From Dichomitus squalens LYAD-421 SS1 (Eukaryota; Basidiomycota; Agaricomycetes; Polyporales; Polyporaceae): a stretch of DNA of 64,000 nucleotides. The position numbers and the translations under genes are program-made. Shown in pieces: positions 9,313 to 20,198 of this stretch. The stretch spans positions 53,614-117,613 of the forward strand of contig NW_006766894.1 of assembly GCF_000275845.1 (NCBI RefSeq), given 5' to 3'. Position 1 is the first letter of the stretch; every line of letters begins with the position of its first letter. The notes beneath the pieces are model-generated. The model saw only the letters and a program-made list of their open reading frames with translations. It was not told where the DNA came from and ran no database searches.

Positions 9313-12191
9313 TTGAGTGCGCTTTCGCCGGTGGACCACGCGAGCGATACTTCACTTCAAGTGTATAAGATGCCCGCCTGGTGCTTCAAGACTCCGTCCT
9401 CATCCTACTCGTCCAACGCCGAAACGAGATTGAAGAGCAGTCCCGAGAAGACTACGACTCGCGCCACTTCCCAAGCCGCAGCTAGTTCGCGGCCACCGCC
9501 CGTATCCCCGCCCAGGCGGACTCCGACGCGGAAGCCCTCGCCTGCAATCGTCCCCAGCAAGCCGGCCCCGAAGCCCCCGAAACCCTCGCCTCCCAGCAGG
9601 CCAAAATCCAGCATGCGTCCAGACGCGGGCGGGGCGGCAGGTTCCGCCGTTGCTATTTCTTACCGGCCTCCGAAGGAACCGTCAACCCCGACGTCCTTAG
9701 CGGAGTCCTTGCACCGACTTTCCTTTTCGTCGGTTATCGCTGAGGTAGGCGTCGACGATGAAGCGACGCGTACCGTGAGGTTCCAAGATGCCTCCCCTCG
9801 CCCGGAACCTTCAGACTATCCGACGCTTCCGTCGTTTGAAAAAAGCCGCGGTGTCGAGTACGTCAATATTACGCAGGATGCACGCCCCCGGGAGCGGCCT
9901 GTCCCCATCTACGCACCCTCTGCGGTTCCTGGTACACGTTCTCCGCGCCCTTTGCCAGTGGTGCCGCACCGTACCCCGTCTTCGTTATATATACCCTCTG
10001 TGGTACGGGCCCCGTCTCCTCCTCCGGCTGTCCGCTATGCGCAGCTTTCGCAGAAGACTACGAACAAACACTCGGTGGCGGCTCCGCCCTCGTCTCCTGA
10101 CACCTCTTCTCTGTCCTGGGATGAGCCTTGGCGAGCGCGTATCGGGCCGTTCAGGCTTATGAGGATGCTTGGCAAAGGCAGGTTCACTAAGACATACTCG
10201 GCGCTGGACCACGCATCGAAGCGAGTCATCTGCGCACGTATTGCGAGGAAGAGCAGGCTGCTGCAGGATGAGAGGCTTCGGATGGGTTTGATCGTCGAGA
10301 AGCGGGTGTACGAGACAATCGCGGCGGCCAGCGCGAAGGATCGTGCGCATCTCATGGAGCTCTTTGGCGTGGTGCAGGACGAAGAGAGCATCACGTTTCT
10401 AATGGTGAGTACATTTCCGTCTGGCGCACAATTCCTCTCCGCTCCGAGTCGGGGTGGGCAAATCGTCAATTTTGATACCTCCGCTAACTTCTTATTCGTA
10501 CCCTTTACCCGCATTCAGCCTTTGATGGACTGCGACCTCATCGTCATGTTGAATGCCATGTCAGAGGAGCACGAGGAAGTGGTTCGGACATTCGCTCGGC
10601 GCTGGGTGGCACAGCTGGTGAGTGCAGTTCTGCGTCATGTTTCCCACCATAATTAAGAGAGATCATCGACTCACGGCATGGCGTGCTGCGTTGCGTTGAT
10701 CGTGGGCGGGCATCTGCCTATTTGATATATGCATAATTGTTCGCGCGCGGGTGCAGCGCCTGCCAAGCGTGTAACTGTCAATCAACACAGAGACTAACTT
10801 CTTCACGGTGTTGGTTATAGGCACTCGGAATAGACGCCCTTCACCGGATGGGGATCATCCATCGCGACCTGAAGCCCGAAAATATCCTCGTCTCAGCGTC
10901 GAAGTTGGCAGTGCGCATCGCCGACTTCAACACGGCGTACATGGATCATGCGCCTCTCGATGATGACGTCGTGTACTCGTGCGACAAGCTCGGGAGCGAA
11001 CCGTACATGGCTTGGGAGGTTGACGAGGGACGCCATTACGGAAAGATGGTCGACTGGTGGGCGTTGGGATGCATCATGTTCGATATGCTGACGAACTCGG
11101 TGAGTAAGCTTGCTTGTGTCTGGACTTGATCCGCTTGCTCGTTCATCGTTCATGGTCTGCGCTTCGTTGATACCTGAGCGTTCGAGACGCAGATGATCGG
11201 CCTCGATCTGTTGCCGAAGGGATGCTGAGACTGACACATTATCCACAGGTCTTGTTCGAAGGGCATGATGCCAGGCGTGAATACGCCAGATGGGACGACA
11301 AATGGGAGGGAACCTCGTACGTGGCGTCTGCCGGCAAGGACAAGCTCTCGGGTGCAGAGGTGGACTTGATATATGGAGTATGTATCACCCTCCACTTTCG
11401 CGTTCGTAACGGATACTCACCATCTTGGCCGTATTTCCCGCACTGGCTAGCTCGTCGATCTGGACCCCCTGAAGCGTTTTCAGCTCCGCAACCTGCGCTA
11501 TCACAACTTTTTCTTGAACGAAAAGAAGTGGTACGTATCGCCGATTTTAGCTCGTCCCGATCTTCCCGCATATGGGGAGCGTTTTCTGGTCTTTCGAGAT
11601 GCCGCAGAACAGCGACTGACAGCACCCGCCTTCTGTTCCAGCGTCAACGTCTTCGACGTGCTCCTTCGCGAACCCGCCGCGGACTCGGACCTCCTGACCT
11701 GTACGTTCTCCCATCCTCGCGGCTACTTAACGCCCACTCCCGCGCTGCCCAAAAATACTGACTCACTGTCCGCTCTTCCTCATTCATACTCTTGCTCACC
11801 TGTCTGTCTCCAACCCATTGGGTCTCCGCCGCGCACCTGCCGATACGTACACCGAATCCACCCCAACGGCATGCGGCACACGGCATGTGGTCATCCTCCG
11901 TCTCTCTTCGTCGCCGTCACGTCGGTGTGTCACCCTGTTGCGCGCACATCAGACACTTCCGCGTCAGAGCCGCTCGAGGTGGACGGCAGCCTGAAGGACG
12001 AGCCGCTCCTGCAAGCTGCCTGCCCCGGAGAACGCCGCTCGGTCCAGGCCCAGGCCCAGGCCCACGTCCCCGCGCAGAGGACTCATCGACACCCGGATTC
12101 CGATGCGTTCGAGCACGGCTACCGTGTCCCCGCCGAGTCCGGCGACCTCTTTGCTGAGCTCGACTGGATCCACCCGCGGGGCCTCTGGTAG
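9313..12191 (+). CDS. Kinase-fold protein, probable pseudokinase, Pro/Ser-rich N-terminus
   Basis: The model has six exons (9313-10404, 10519-10617, 10821-11099, 11249-11377, 11451-11530, 11642-12191) summing to 2229 nt, or 742 residues; a second in-frame ATG lies at 9370. Residues 1 to about 275 are Pro/Ser-rich and probably disordered. The kinase fold follows: the glycine loop LGKGRFTKTY, a beta-3 strand reading ICARIARK where the catalytic lysine of an A-K motif is replaced by Arg, an alpha-C segment with EKRVYE, and the catalytic loop IIHRDLKPENILV intact. Then come IADFN instead of DFG, YMAWEV instead of APE, and the F-helix VDWWALGCIMFDML. The order resembles AGC-type kinases. Loss of the ATP lysine and altered DFG and APE suggest a pseudokinase, although HRD and the metal-binding Asp remain. 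The C-terminal exon after ADSDLLT is less certain and could contain a further intron. Confidence 0.8.
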
Positions 12192-14950
12192 CGTTAGAAG
12201 CCGCATCTGAGTGGGAGGATTTCTCGTATGTATTCGTGGTGTTCTCGACCTGGTTTGGGGGACGCTGGGGCGTTGACTCGCCCGATAGAGGTATTCGTCT
12301 GTCTCGCTGACACTGTATCACTAGCATCTCTCGTCTCTGTATCGCCCTCAGGCTTGCTATCTATAATGAGTATCATCCGCATCCACCCGCCCTGTGTATG
12401 CCTCTGCTCCCGCGACGGACTCCAGACGCAGCTCTCGTCATATGCGGCTAGCTCAACGTCCACGTCGACGGCCGGCGCCGCACATGCGCCGCAGAGCGAC
12501 TTCCTATGCGGGGCCCCGGAACTGATGGAAAGCGGTGAGCGTATCTGAAAGAGAAAGAGACCAGAGGGAGAAAGGCAATCAGGACGCGTCGACGGGCCGC
12601 CCAGTCGATTTGCGTGGCGCTGACGCGTCGGTAGCCGGCTTCTTGAGCTACATAGAATCTGTCCGACGTGCCGCCGCCCTAGTTCCCTGGGGAGCCTGAG
12701 CCCGCTCAGCCAACACGTGGGCAGGCACGGCGGGAGGAGTCCCCCTGACGCGTCGTGCCCGAACGTTGGCTGGCGCTATTCGAGTCTGGGGGTCGACGTC
12801 CCCGAATGGCCACCGGCCGCCTTCGTCTGCGTGTGTGCACCGAGTTTGGCTTTCCTCACGCCCAGGCTTTGTAAGGACACGAGTTGAGTTGAGCTGAGCT
12901 GTGAGAGCCTACGCTCCCCGGCGTAGCCACGCAGTCGGATTTGCGTTCCCAAGGGAGTTCTGTTGGTAGATAAGGGCGTGCTTCGACCAGGCGGAGCCGA
13001 ACGGAACGGCTTCGAGAGCGACGGCGGGCGCCTCCCCGTCGTCGCTAGAGAGGAGTTGAGTATCCGCATGGCGCGCTGCGGAAATGGATCATGATGCGTG
13101 CGTGCGCGGTGTTCCTCTCCAGCTCGTTGACGTTACTTATGGCCAGAACCAGCAGTAGTTTCCAGCTCCAGCTCCAGCTCCAGTTCCGAATCCCCCAGAC
13201 TTTTTTCCCTGTTTGATCTCGAGATTCGGAAGGCCAACGGCTCGCTCTCTCTCTCACGGCGGCACGACCAGACCAGATCTGGGATCTCCCTATGTCGCGG
13301 GGAGCCAGGGTTGATGTGGCTAAACGGTTGAGCCTGTCGAGGAAAGATTTCCATAGCCGGACGTTCTTGTCCTGTGCTTCTTTCTCCCTTTGCTGTGCCT
13401 GCGCCAGCACCTTCTCAACCGTGCAGTCAAGTCGTACGTATGATACGCCCGTGCGCACTCCGGGACACGCGCGTCCACCTACGCTGCACATGGATGCGGG
13501 ATTGAAAGCAAGGGACTGGGTCAGCCAACAGCTGACAGGCTTCTGCCAGACCCGGCCAAACGGGCTGGATCTAACCTCGCACCACAGTCAATACATATGT
13601 AGCATCCCGCGCCGCCCTCGCCATTCGCAACGGCGTCGCGGGCAGCCGATTGGCCGGGAAGGTTTTGACCCCAGAACTTCTTGTTTCTTGTTCCTCGGAC
13701 GTGGTGATGATGCCAGCACCTTCGTGCGCGTACTGTAAGCACACCGGTCGTCAGCACGGCCCAGAAGCTTGGCGCGCTGGCCCCCGGTCCCGGTGTTCCG
13801 AGCTCACCGGCCAGCGGTGAGTGTCGTCTGATGCTGACTGCAGAGTCGACGTCCAACGCTGTCTCGAGACTTGAGCCTGTCTGGCCGGTTACGGCGCTCT
13901 CCCCCCCCCTGTACAGCGACGTCGACAGTCAGACGGCGGACGTCTCGCAATTGCAAGGGGCCGGAGCCGCGAGCGGCGCTGCTCGTTTCGTACTGCAGCG
14001 GCGAGCGGTGCCTACTTGAGCGCGTCGTGGGGTACTGTAAGTAGAGATTGGCGACAGCCGCAAGCGATTGCGATTCGAAATTTGCTTCCGTGCGGTACAT
14101 ACAGATGGGCCTGGATCTGGGTTGGCGCGCGCCCCTCCGCCGAGTGCCCGACTGCGGAGTGCCCGACGCGACCGGCGGGATACGTCGCCGGCGGTACGCG
14201 TGCGTGCGTGCGTGCGTGATGCACATATGGCATGCGCATATATGCTGCCAGGGTCGAGACGGGGACGAGTGTGTGGGCGCGCTTGAAGGGGCGCAGGGCG
14301 CAGGAAGACGGGAGACGGGCGGGACGCGTGGTCGGTCGTTGGTGTTATTGCAGTGGGCGCGGAGACGAGGTGGAAGACAAGACTGGACGTGATGCGGCGG
14401 AGTTGTTGTCTGCTTGGTGTGTGGGCGGGTATGGGAGGGGCGGCCCGGGGGAGGGGAAGGTCGCAATAGGGCGGGGAGATCGGGTTCGGAGATCGGGGGC
14501 GATAGACAATGTGAGATCGCGCGAGTGGGCGGCGCTGGAAGGAGGCGCCTGGGGGTCAGGGTCGGGTAGGACAGGCGTCGGAGGGATATTAAACATTAAC
14601 GGGGATTTTGAGGTGGAGTGCTTCGGATGCCGTATCAGTCAGGGGAGGGCTTCCCTTCACATCCGCCTCGCTCTCGCCCGAAACGCAGCGACGGGAGGCC
14701 TGCGTCTGCGTCTGTGTCTGCCTGCAGTGGGAGCCAGCTCCAGTGGGAGCCTGAGATGCGCCCACTCTCGGCGTCTCCCCTCCAACCGTCCCCTTAAGGC
14801 TCCAAGCCCACCAGTCCCCTCGCCTCTCCTTCCGCCCAACTCGCCCGCTTCCTGCATGGAACTCGCGCCGTTACGACCACGCTCCTTCCCGTCCTTGTAA
14901 CACGCCTGCACCACGCTCTCCTTCCTCCTCCCCCGCCCCGCCCTCTCGCC
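12192..14950. other. Long intergenic region with simple repeats
   Basis: This 2.76-kb stretch has no gene I can support. Overlapping open frames on both strands reflect high GC content. It contains a short hexanucleotide run (CAGCTC units) near 13160-13185 and a GTGC run near 14199-14218. The final 200 bp, C-rich with CTCC stretches just before the ATG at 14951, look like the pyrimidine-rich leader or promoter typical of basidiomycete genes. Confidence 0.4.
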
Positions 14951-17900
14951 ATGCCTTCCACCCTCTCCTCGCCCTCCACGCGCGCACGCTCGCGCACCTC
15001 CGACCTCTCTGACTTCCTCCGCGGCAGACACGACTCCAAAGCGAGCACCGACGCCCCCTCCCGCCCCTCGCCCTCCCAGATCCCCCACGTCCCCCGCCTC
15101 AGTCCCCTCTCTGCCGACCCCGACGCCTCTCCCGCCACCCCGCCGAAAAGCAAGTCCAAGTTCGCGTTCCTCGCCCGCAAACGCAAGTCCAGCCTCTCCC
15201 CCTCGTCCGCAAAAAACGACGCGTCCGCGGCCCTCGCAGCAGCGGACGTCAACGTGGTCGGCGTCCGTCACGACGCTGACAGCAAGCAGGTGCCACCGCT
15301 CCCTCTTGCGTCCCATGACCGTGACGGCGGGAATCAGCTGGCGAGCTCAGGGTGAGCTTCTCGTCTTCGTTTCAGCCCTCACCCCCCAACTTGTCTTTCA
15401 TTTCCTACGCCCTTCCGCGGGACGCTCCGCTGCACCCACCCCGAATCCGTGTTTTTTTTTGTCTTCCGGCTTCTGGACGCGTGCACGCTTGTCAATTTAT
15501 CGTGGCCTTCCGCGCGTCGAAGTCGAAGGCCCGACGCTTGCGTCCAGTCGATTGTACTTGCCCGAAACGGCAGCGCTCATTTAACGTTCTTGACGCTCGG
15601 TGCGGGCAATTTCCGGCATGCTTCTCAGCCTGGGAGAATCGCTGGTCCTGCTGCGACGCGCTACTATTGCTCTTGTAACTGTTTCAACAGATCTCCGCCG
15701 TTGAATCGCTGCGACTCGGCGGCACGGCCACCGCAGGGTAGCGGAGGAGGTTGGTAGCCTCGTGGTGCAGCACCGATGATCGACAGACGTCTATCTTGAT
15801 CACATGGATCTGCCGCCTTGGGAGGGCAGGCGACGTACGCTTTACGTTCTCCGTTCTCCTCGATTGCCTCACGACGTCAACCGACAGTTAAGCTGACTTT
15901 CTGACGTCGATCCTGATTGCGCAGGCCGAGTGCACGCCCCCCTCCGCCCCCGCCAGTGCCAACCGGACACCAGCAGCAACAGCGCGCCCCACCGCCAACC
16001 CCCCCCTCGGGCATCCCGCTCCCGCTCCAGCGATCCGCCTCGCCCCCCTCCTCCCGCCTGCCCGGCCCACCGGCCCCCGTCCTGAACACGCAGTTCTCGC
16101 CCTACGGCCCGAAGCCAAGCCTCCTCAACAACTTCCGCAAGCACAAGGCGTCGCTCGAGTCGACCCGACGGAGCATCGATAGTCGTACTTCGACGAGACC
16201 CATCATCACCGTCTCCCCGCCGCACAACAACGTTCACATCCACGAGACCGAGCACGCCTACACCGCGCCCCGCTCCGCCCCGCTGCCCTCCGCCTCGTCG
16301 TCGTCGCCCGACCGCTCAAGGACGTCCCTCTCCACGCCCCCGGCCAGCGACCGCGGGACCACCCCAGAAACCCCGACTGAGGCGGAGGTGGACGTACCGA
16401 GCGCGTCGACGTCCGCGCACTCGGTCGTGCAGCCCGCCGACCGTGACGGTCCCCCTCCGCTGATGGCGACCTCCTACAAGGAGGAGACGCTGTTGCGCAG
16501 GGACCACTTCGACGTCGTCGGCCCCCCGCACGCCCAGCAGCCCCGCCGCGGCACCGTGTCGGCCGCACACGGCCAGCCGGCGCCCGCCACCGTCGGCTTC
16601 TCCTGGTCGCCCACGCGCACGGAGCGGAGGCACATCAGCACGCTGCAGCTCAGCAGGCTGAAGAGGGAGATCGCTGCGACGGCGACGGCGGCTGCGGCGC
16701 CCAAAATCCGCAAGACGTCCTCGGACTCGGGCACGCTCGGCTCCGGCGGGCGGGACGACGCCCTCGCTCTCGCGCGCAGCAACACCATCGCCACCGACCG
16801 CTCGCCCGACCCCAACAAGCCGCCACCGCAGCAACCGCAGAGCCCGACGTCCCCCCGATCCCTGCAGAACGCGGGAAGGAAGCTCCCCCCGCCGCTGAAG
16901 CGCACCTGGCACACGCCCCCGACGACAGGCCCGCCGAGGGAGCCGCTCCCCTCCCCCCCAGCGAGCGCCGCGCGGCCCACCCCGACCGCAACCCCGACCC
17001 CGACGTCTACGACCGCCGAGTCGTTCCGGACGGCGCCCCCGTCCCCCGCCTCCCCCCTCGGCCCGCGCCGCCCGCTCCCCCCGCTCCTCCTCACGAAAGA
17101 CCTCCCGCCGCGCCCCGCGTCCCGCACGCACGGCGCCGTCTCCCCCGACTCGCTCACGGGCACAGGCGCCAGCCTTAGCGTGCCCCCCTCGCCCGTTCGC
17201 AGCGCCACGGAGCTCCCCCGCGACAGCGACCCGCATCCCACCCCCGGCCGCTCCTCGCCCTCGCCCTCGCCACGGACGCCCGTGCGGGAAGACCCCGCGC
17301 GGCGGGCGCTCGCAGACGCGCACGCGACGGCGGACGAGCTGCGCGACGCGCTGCGGCACCAGGCGGACAAGTACACGCGCCTGTCAGAGTACCTCCTCAG
17401 CCTTACGGAGCGGCACGCGCTCGAGCGCGCGGAGCTCATGCGGACGGTCGAGCGGCTCGAGATGGAGCGCGCGAGGCTCGAGCAGGAGCGCGCGCGGCGC
17501 GAGCAGGAGCTGCGGGGGTTGAGGTGGCTCGTCGCGCACCCCGGGGCGCCTGCGCGCGAGGACAGCGGCGTGATGCCTTCCGCGTTCAACAATGCGAGGG
17601 GCGCGGGCAGGCGGGGCAGGGCGGGGAGCGCGGCGACGTCGATGTCGACGGGGACGGGGACGGGGACGGGGCCGGACGGGCGGATGTCACTGGACAGCTG
17701 CGGCCAGGGGGGCAGCGTCGAGGAGGGCCTCGTCGAGCTGCAGACGACGATTTCGGAGTTCATCACTCCGGACAGCCCGCTCACCTCTGTCCCCGGCCCC
17801 GCCCCCGTCCTCGCTGCTGCTACTGCGGCATTTGGGGCGCGCCGGCGGATGCGCAGCAACACGGTGCCGAACGAGGTCGGGGCCGGAGCGTCCGCGTCGG

Positions 17901-18556
17901 CGCCCCCGTCTGCGCAGAGCACCAAGGCCGCGCGGCGCACGAGCTCCCCTGTCTTCCCCTCATCTTGTCCGCCGAGTGGGATGGGAGCGGCGAGGCCTGG
18001 AGGGGTCCAGGTTCCGTCTGGGAAGGCCGGGCTTGGGCTCGGATTCGGGCTCGGCGGCCCGTCCTCGTCCTCGCCCAGCCCGGACAGCCGAGTCGATTTG
18101 CACGCGCGCTCCGACAGCTCGACGCTCTCGTCGCTGCCGTCACTGTCGACGATCCATTCGTCGCCTTCGTCGGGCCTGTCGTCCATCCCCGAGACGCCCC
18201 GGACTGATATCGCCGGCCTGTATGAAGACGAAGACGGCGACGACAGCGTGCAGGCGCCGTCGCCGTCCGCTGTCTACTCGAACCGCAAGGAGTCCGTGGC
18301 AGTGGCGGAGGGACGCGCCCCGCGGCTCTCGACGTCCTCGTCCTCGTCGTCTTCGGGCTCTGGCTCTGGCTCCGGCTCTGGCTCCGGCTCTGGCTCGGGG
18401 GTGTCCGGCGGGAGCTCGAGGGTGAGCGCGTCGCCGTCGATCGGCCAGGTCCTGGACCGCACGAAGTCGAAGATCCCGTCTGGGATCCACCACCAGCCGG
18501 AGATGGAGGCGATCCTGCGGAGGCTGCGCGCCTTTGGGCAGACTCGCTCTTCGTGA
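14951..18556 (+). CDS. Ser/Pro-rich low-complexity protein with central coiled coil
   Basis: There are two exons, 14951-15351 and 15925-18556, together 1010 residues; the 573-bp intron (GTGAGC...GCGCAG) joins a GGG codon. The protein is dominated by Ser, Pro, Arg and Ala. It includes a poly-proline stretch early in exon 2 (ARPPPPPPVPTG), many SPxxP and SxP sites, and a heptad-like coiled coil at about residues 580-660 containing LERAELMRTVERLEMERARL and EQERARREQELRGL. A Ser then Ser-Gly dipeptide run follows near 18330-18400. The C-terminal tail MEAILRRLRAFGQTRSS is more ordered. No catalytic domain is recognised. Such proteins are often cytoskeletal or signalling scaffolds, but that is a guess. 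Codon structure is convincing over the whole length. Confidence 0.75.
15352..15924 (+). other. 573-bp intron
   Basis: This is the intron between the two exons of the Ser/Pro-rich gene, roughly ten times the usual length here. The donor is GTGAGC and the acceptor GCGCAG. It contains stop codons in all plus frames and a T-rich stretch near 15452. I see no embedded gene or repeat boundaries. Confidence 0.6.
18353..18402 (+). repeat. Ser-Gly coding microsatellite
   Basis: This is a run of alternating TCTGGC/TCCGGC hexamers inside the preceding coding sequence, encoding about eight Ser-Gly dipeptides after a poly-Ser tract. Such runs are length-variable and usually form flexible linkers. Confidence 0.8.
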
Positions 18557-18658
18557 CCCCCGTCCCCCTTCTGTCCCCGTCCCCCCTTCTGTCCCCGTCC
18601 CCCCTTCTGTCCCCGTCCCCCCTTCTGTCCCCGTCCCCCCTTCTGTCCCCATCCCCCA
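18557..18658 (+). repeat. Minisatellite, 18-bp unit, about 5.5 copies
   Basis: This is a tandem array of the unit CCCCGTCCCCCCTTCTGT. It starts at the base after the TGA of the Ser/Pro-rich gene, so it forms the beginning of its 3' UTR. The copies are almost identical, the last having an A for G change. The plus strand is purely pyrimidine except for one G per unit. Confidence 0.9.
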
Positions 18659-19632
18659 GCCTTCCCTCCCCCCCCCGTCCTTGCCCCCGCCCGTCTCTTG
18701 CACATATTGACGGCGTCGTCTTGGTTTTTTTTCGGTTTCTCAGGGGTCTCCTATCCAGTGTGCAACACACACTGGCGCCTGTCCGTCGTCAACCTCACGC
18801 TCTTTCGCACTTCGCGCTCCCTCTCCTCTCACGCGTCATCCTACTGTCCACCGTACTCCTAATCGCCCTCACGCTTAACACCACCTCTACGAGCCCGCAC
18901 CAAAAAGGCGGGCTGGCTCCGCAAGCCCGCCCGCCCGCCAGAGTCGCGCAAGATACCATATACTCCTGGGCCGCCCACCTAATCCTCCGAATACAGCTCC
19001 GTGTCATGCGCCTTTACGCTAGGTTATATAGTTTATGATACCACGCTCACCGTCGCCCCTTAGTCGCTCCCTTCCTCCTCGGGATTCCCCGCTCGCATCT
19101 GCACCTGCATCTTGCATTCGCATCCGCACTCGACCTGTTTTCGCGCCCCCGCATTTGGCTTCCCGCTCCCCCGTCTCCGTCTGTCTCCGCCTCCGTCTCC
19201 GTACGCGTATACACGGCCCCACATGGACTCGACCGTCTCATCGGCACACCGCACGTGCCCGCCGCTCGTTACACCCGATTCAAATTCCCGTCCCGTCCCG
19301 TCCACTCGCCCGTTCCCGGCCGGGGCCCTCATTTGTACCATATGTCGTTGTCATTGTTCTCGTTCTCTCCGTTCGCCTCGCTCACGCACGCACTGCACCC
19401 CGCATCGTTCTTTAGAAGCACCGAGCTGTACTTGTTATTTGTAAAATATTGTGTCTTTTTTCCGTCTTCGACGTTGACGACTTTGGAGTCCTGCCGCCGG
19501 TGTCTCCGAGACGTGCACTGACCCCGCAGTTATTGTAGCTGGTGTGAGATGCGTCACGAATGCATTGCACTTGGAGGTGGGGTGTAATTACGACTGCATT
19601 GGAGCGGAGAGGGGCTGCAACTTCTTCCATCG
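18659..19632. other. Intergenic region, pyrimidine-rich
   Basis: This stretch is 974 bp downstream of the minisatellite, with C/T-rich simple sequence, for example around 19040-19210. No gene is supported. Confidence 0.35.
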
Positions 19633-19703
19633 CAATGCCGACAAGTGTAGCAACTCTCAGCGGTGGCGGCATCACGGTTAGAGAAACTGTAACTATCTAT
19701 GTG
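19633..19703 (+). repeat. Repeat B, copy 2
   Basis: Partner of 1325-1391 in inverted orientation, about 71 bp. It lies about 150 bp inside repeat A copy 2, not adjacent to it as in copy 1. Confidence 0.65.
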
Positions 19704-19856
19704 TGTGTAAGGGTGGCGGTCACCTTGAGCACACGATCAAGCCCGGTAATGTGCACATATACCTATTACCCGCCGGTGGCTGAGAACGTAACTCCTCAGT
19801 TATTCTGCCTTTGGGCGTAATGGCTTCGACGGGCGGGTTCGAGCCACTTTACACGA

Positions 19857-20198
19857 GTTACAGCATAGTATCGGCTAGACAGATGGTGGTGCATAAAACA
19901 GCAAGCAACGTAAACGTGATAACCGCCCCTCCGTATCCCTTTGTAGCTGGAGAACCCGACTTTCTCGGCTTGGGGGAGGCCGGGCTGCTGCTTGGTCCGA
20001 TAGGCCCGCCTGTTGAGCCCGAACTGGGAAATGTCGTGTTTGGAGCGGCTTGCAAGGGCAAGCTGAGGCAATCGAGTCAGCGACTCGAGAACAAGGACAT
20101 CATATCGTGAAACGCACCAGAGCGAGATGGGCCCCGACTACCGGACGCGCGAAGTTCGCCGACGACGCCTCCTGTCTGCCAGTGTTGACGTCGTACCA
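19857..20198 (-). repeat. Repeat A copy 2: native 3' end of glutaminase A-like gene
   Basis: This 342-bp stretch is repeated in inverted orientation at 1392-1731. Here it is contiguous with the rest of the glutaminase reading frame, so this is the parental or better-preserved context. It covers the last codons (from WYDVNTGRQ to the stop at 20100) and about 240 bp of 3' flank. Confidence 0.85.

Noticed and set aside
16316..18186. Long minus-strand open frames opposite the Ser/Pro-rich gene (up to 570 codons)
   Set aside because: They have biased low-complexity composition mirroring the plus-strand codons, and no motifs. The plus-strand model has a proper start, intron and coiled coil.
18557..18658. 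CRISPR-like direct repeats
   Set aside because: Units are contiguous with no spacers and the host is a fungus; it is a minisatellite.
1392..20198. Reading the inverted repeats A as terminal repeats of an 18-kb mobile element
   Set aside because: The repeat is a gene tail plus 3' flank, the order of sub-repeats differs at the two ends, and the interval holds ordinary host genes including THR4. No target duplication was found.
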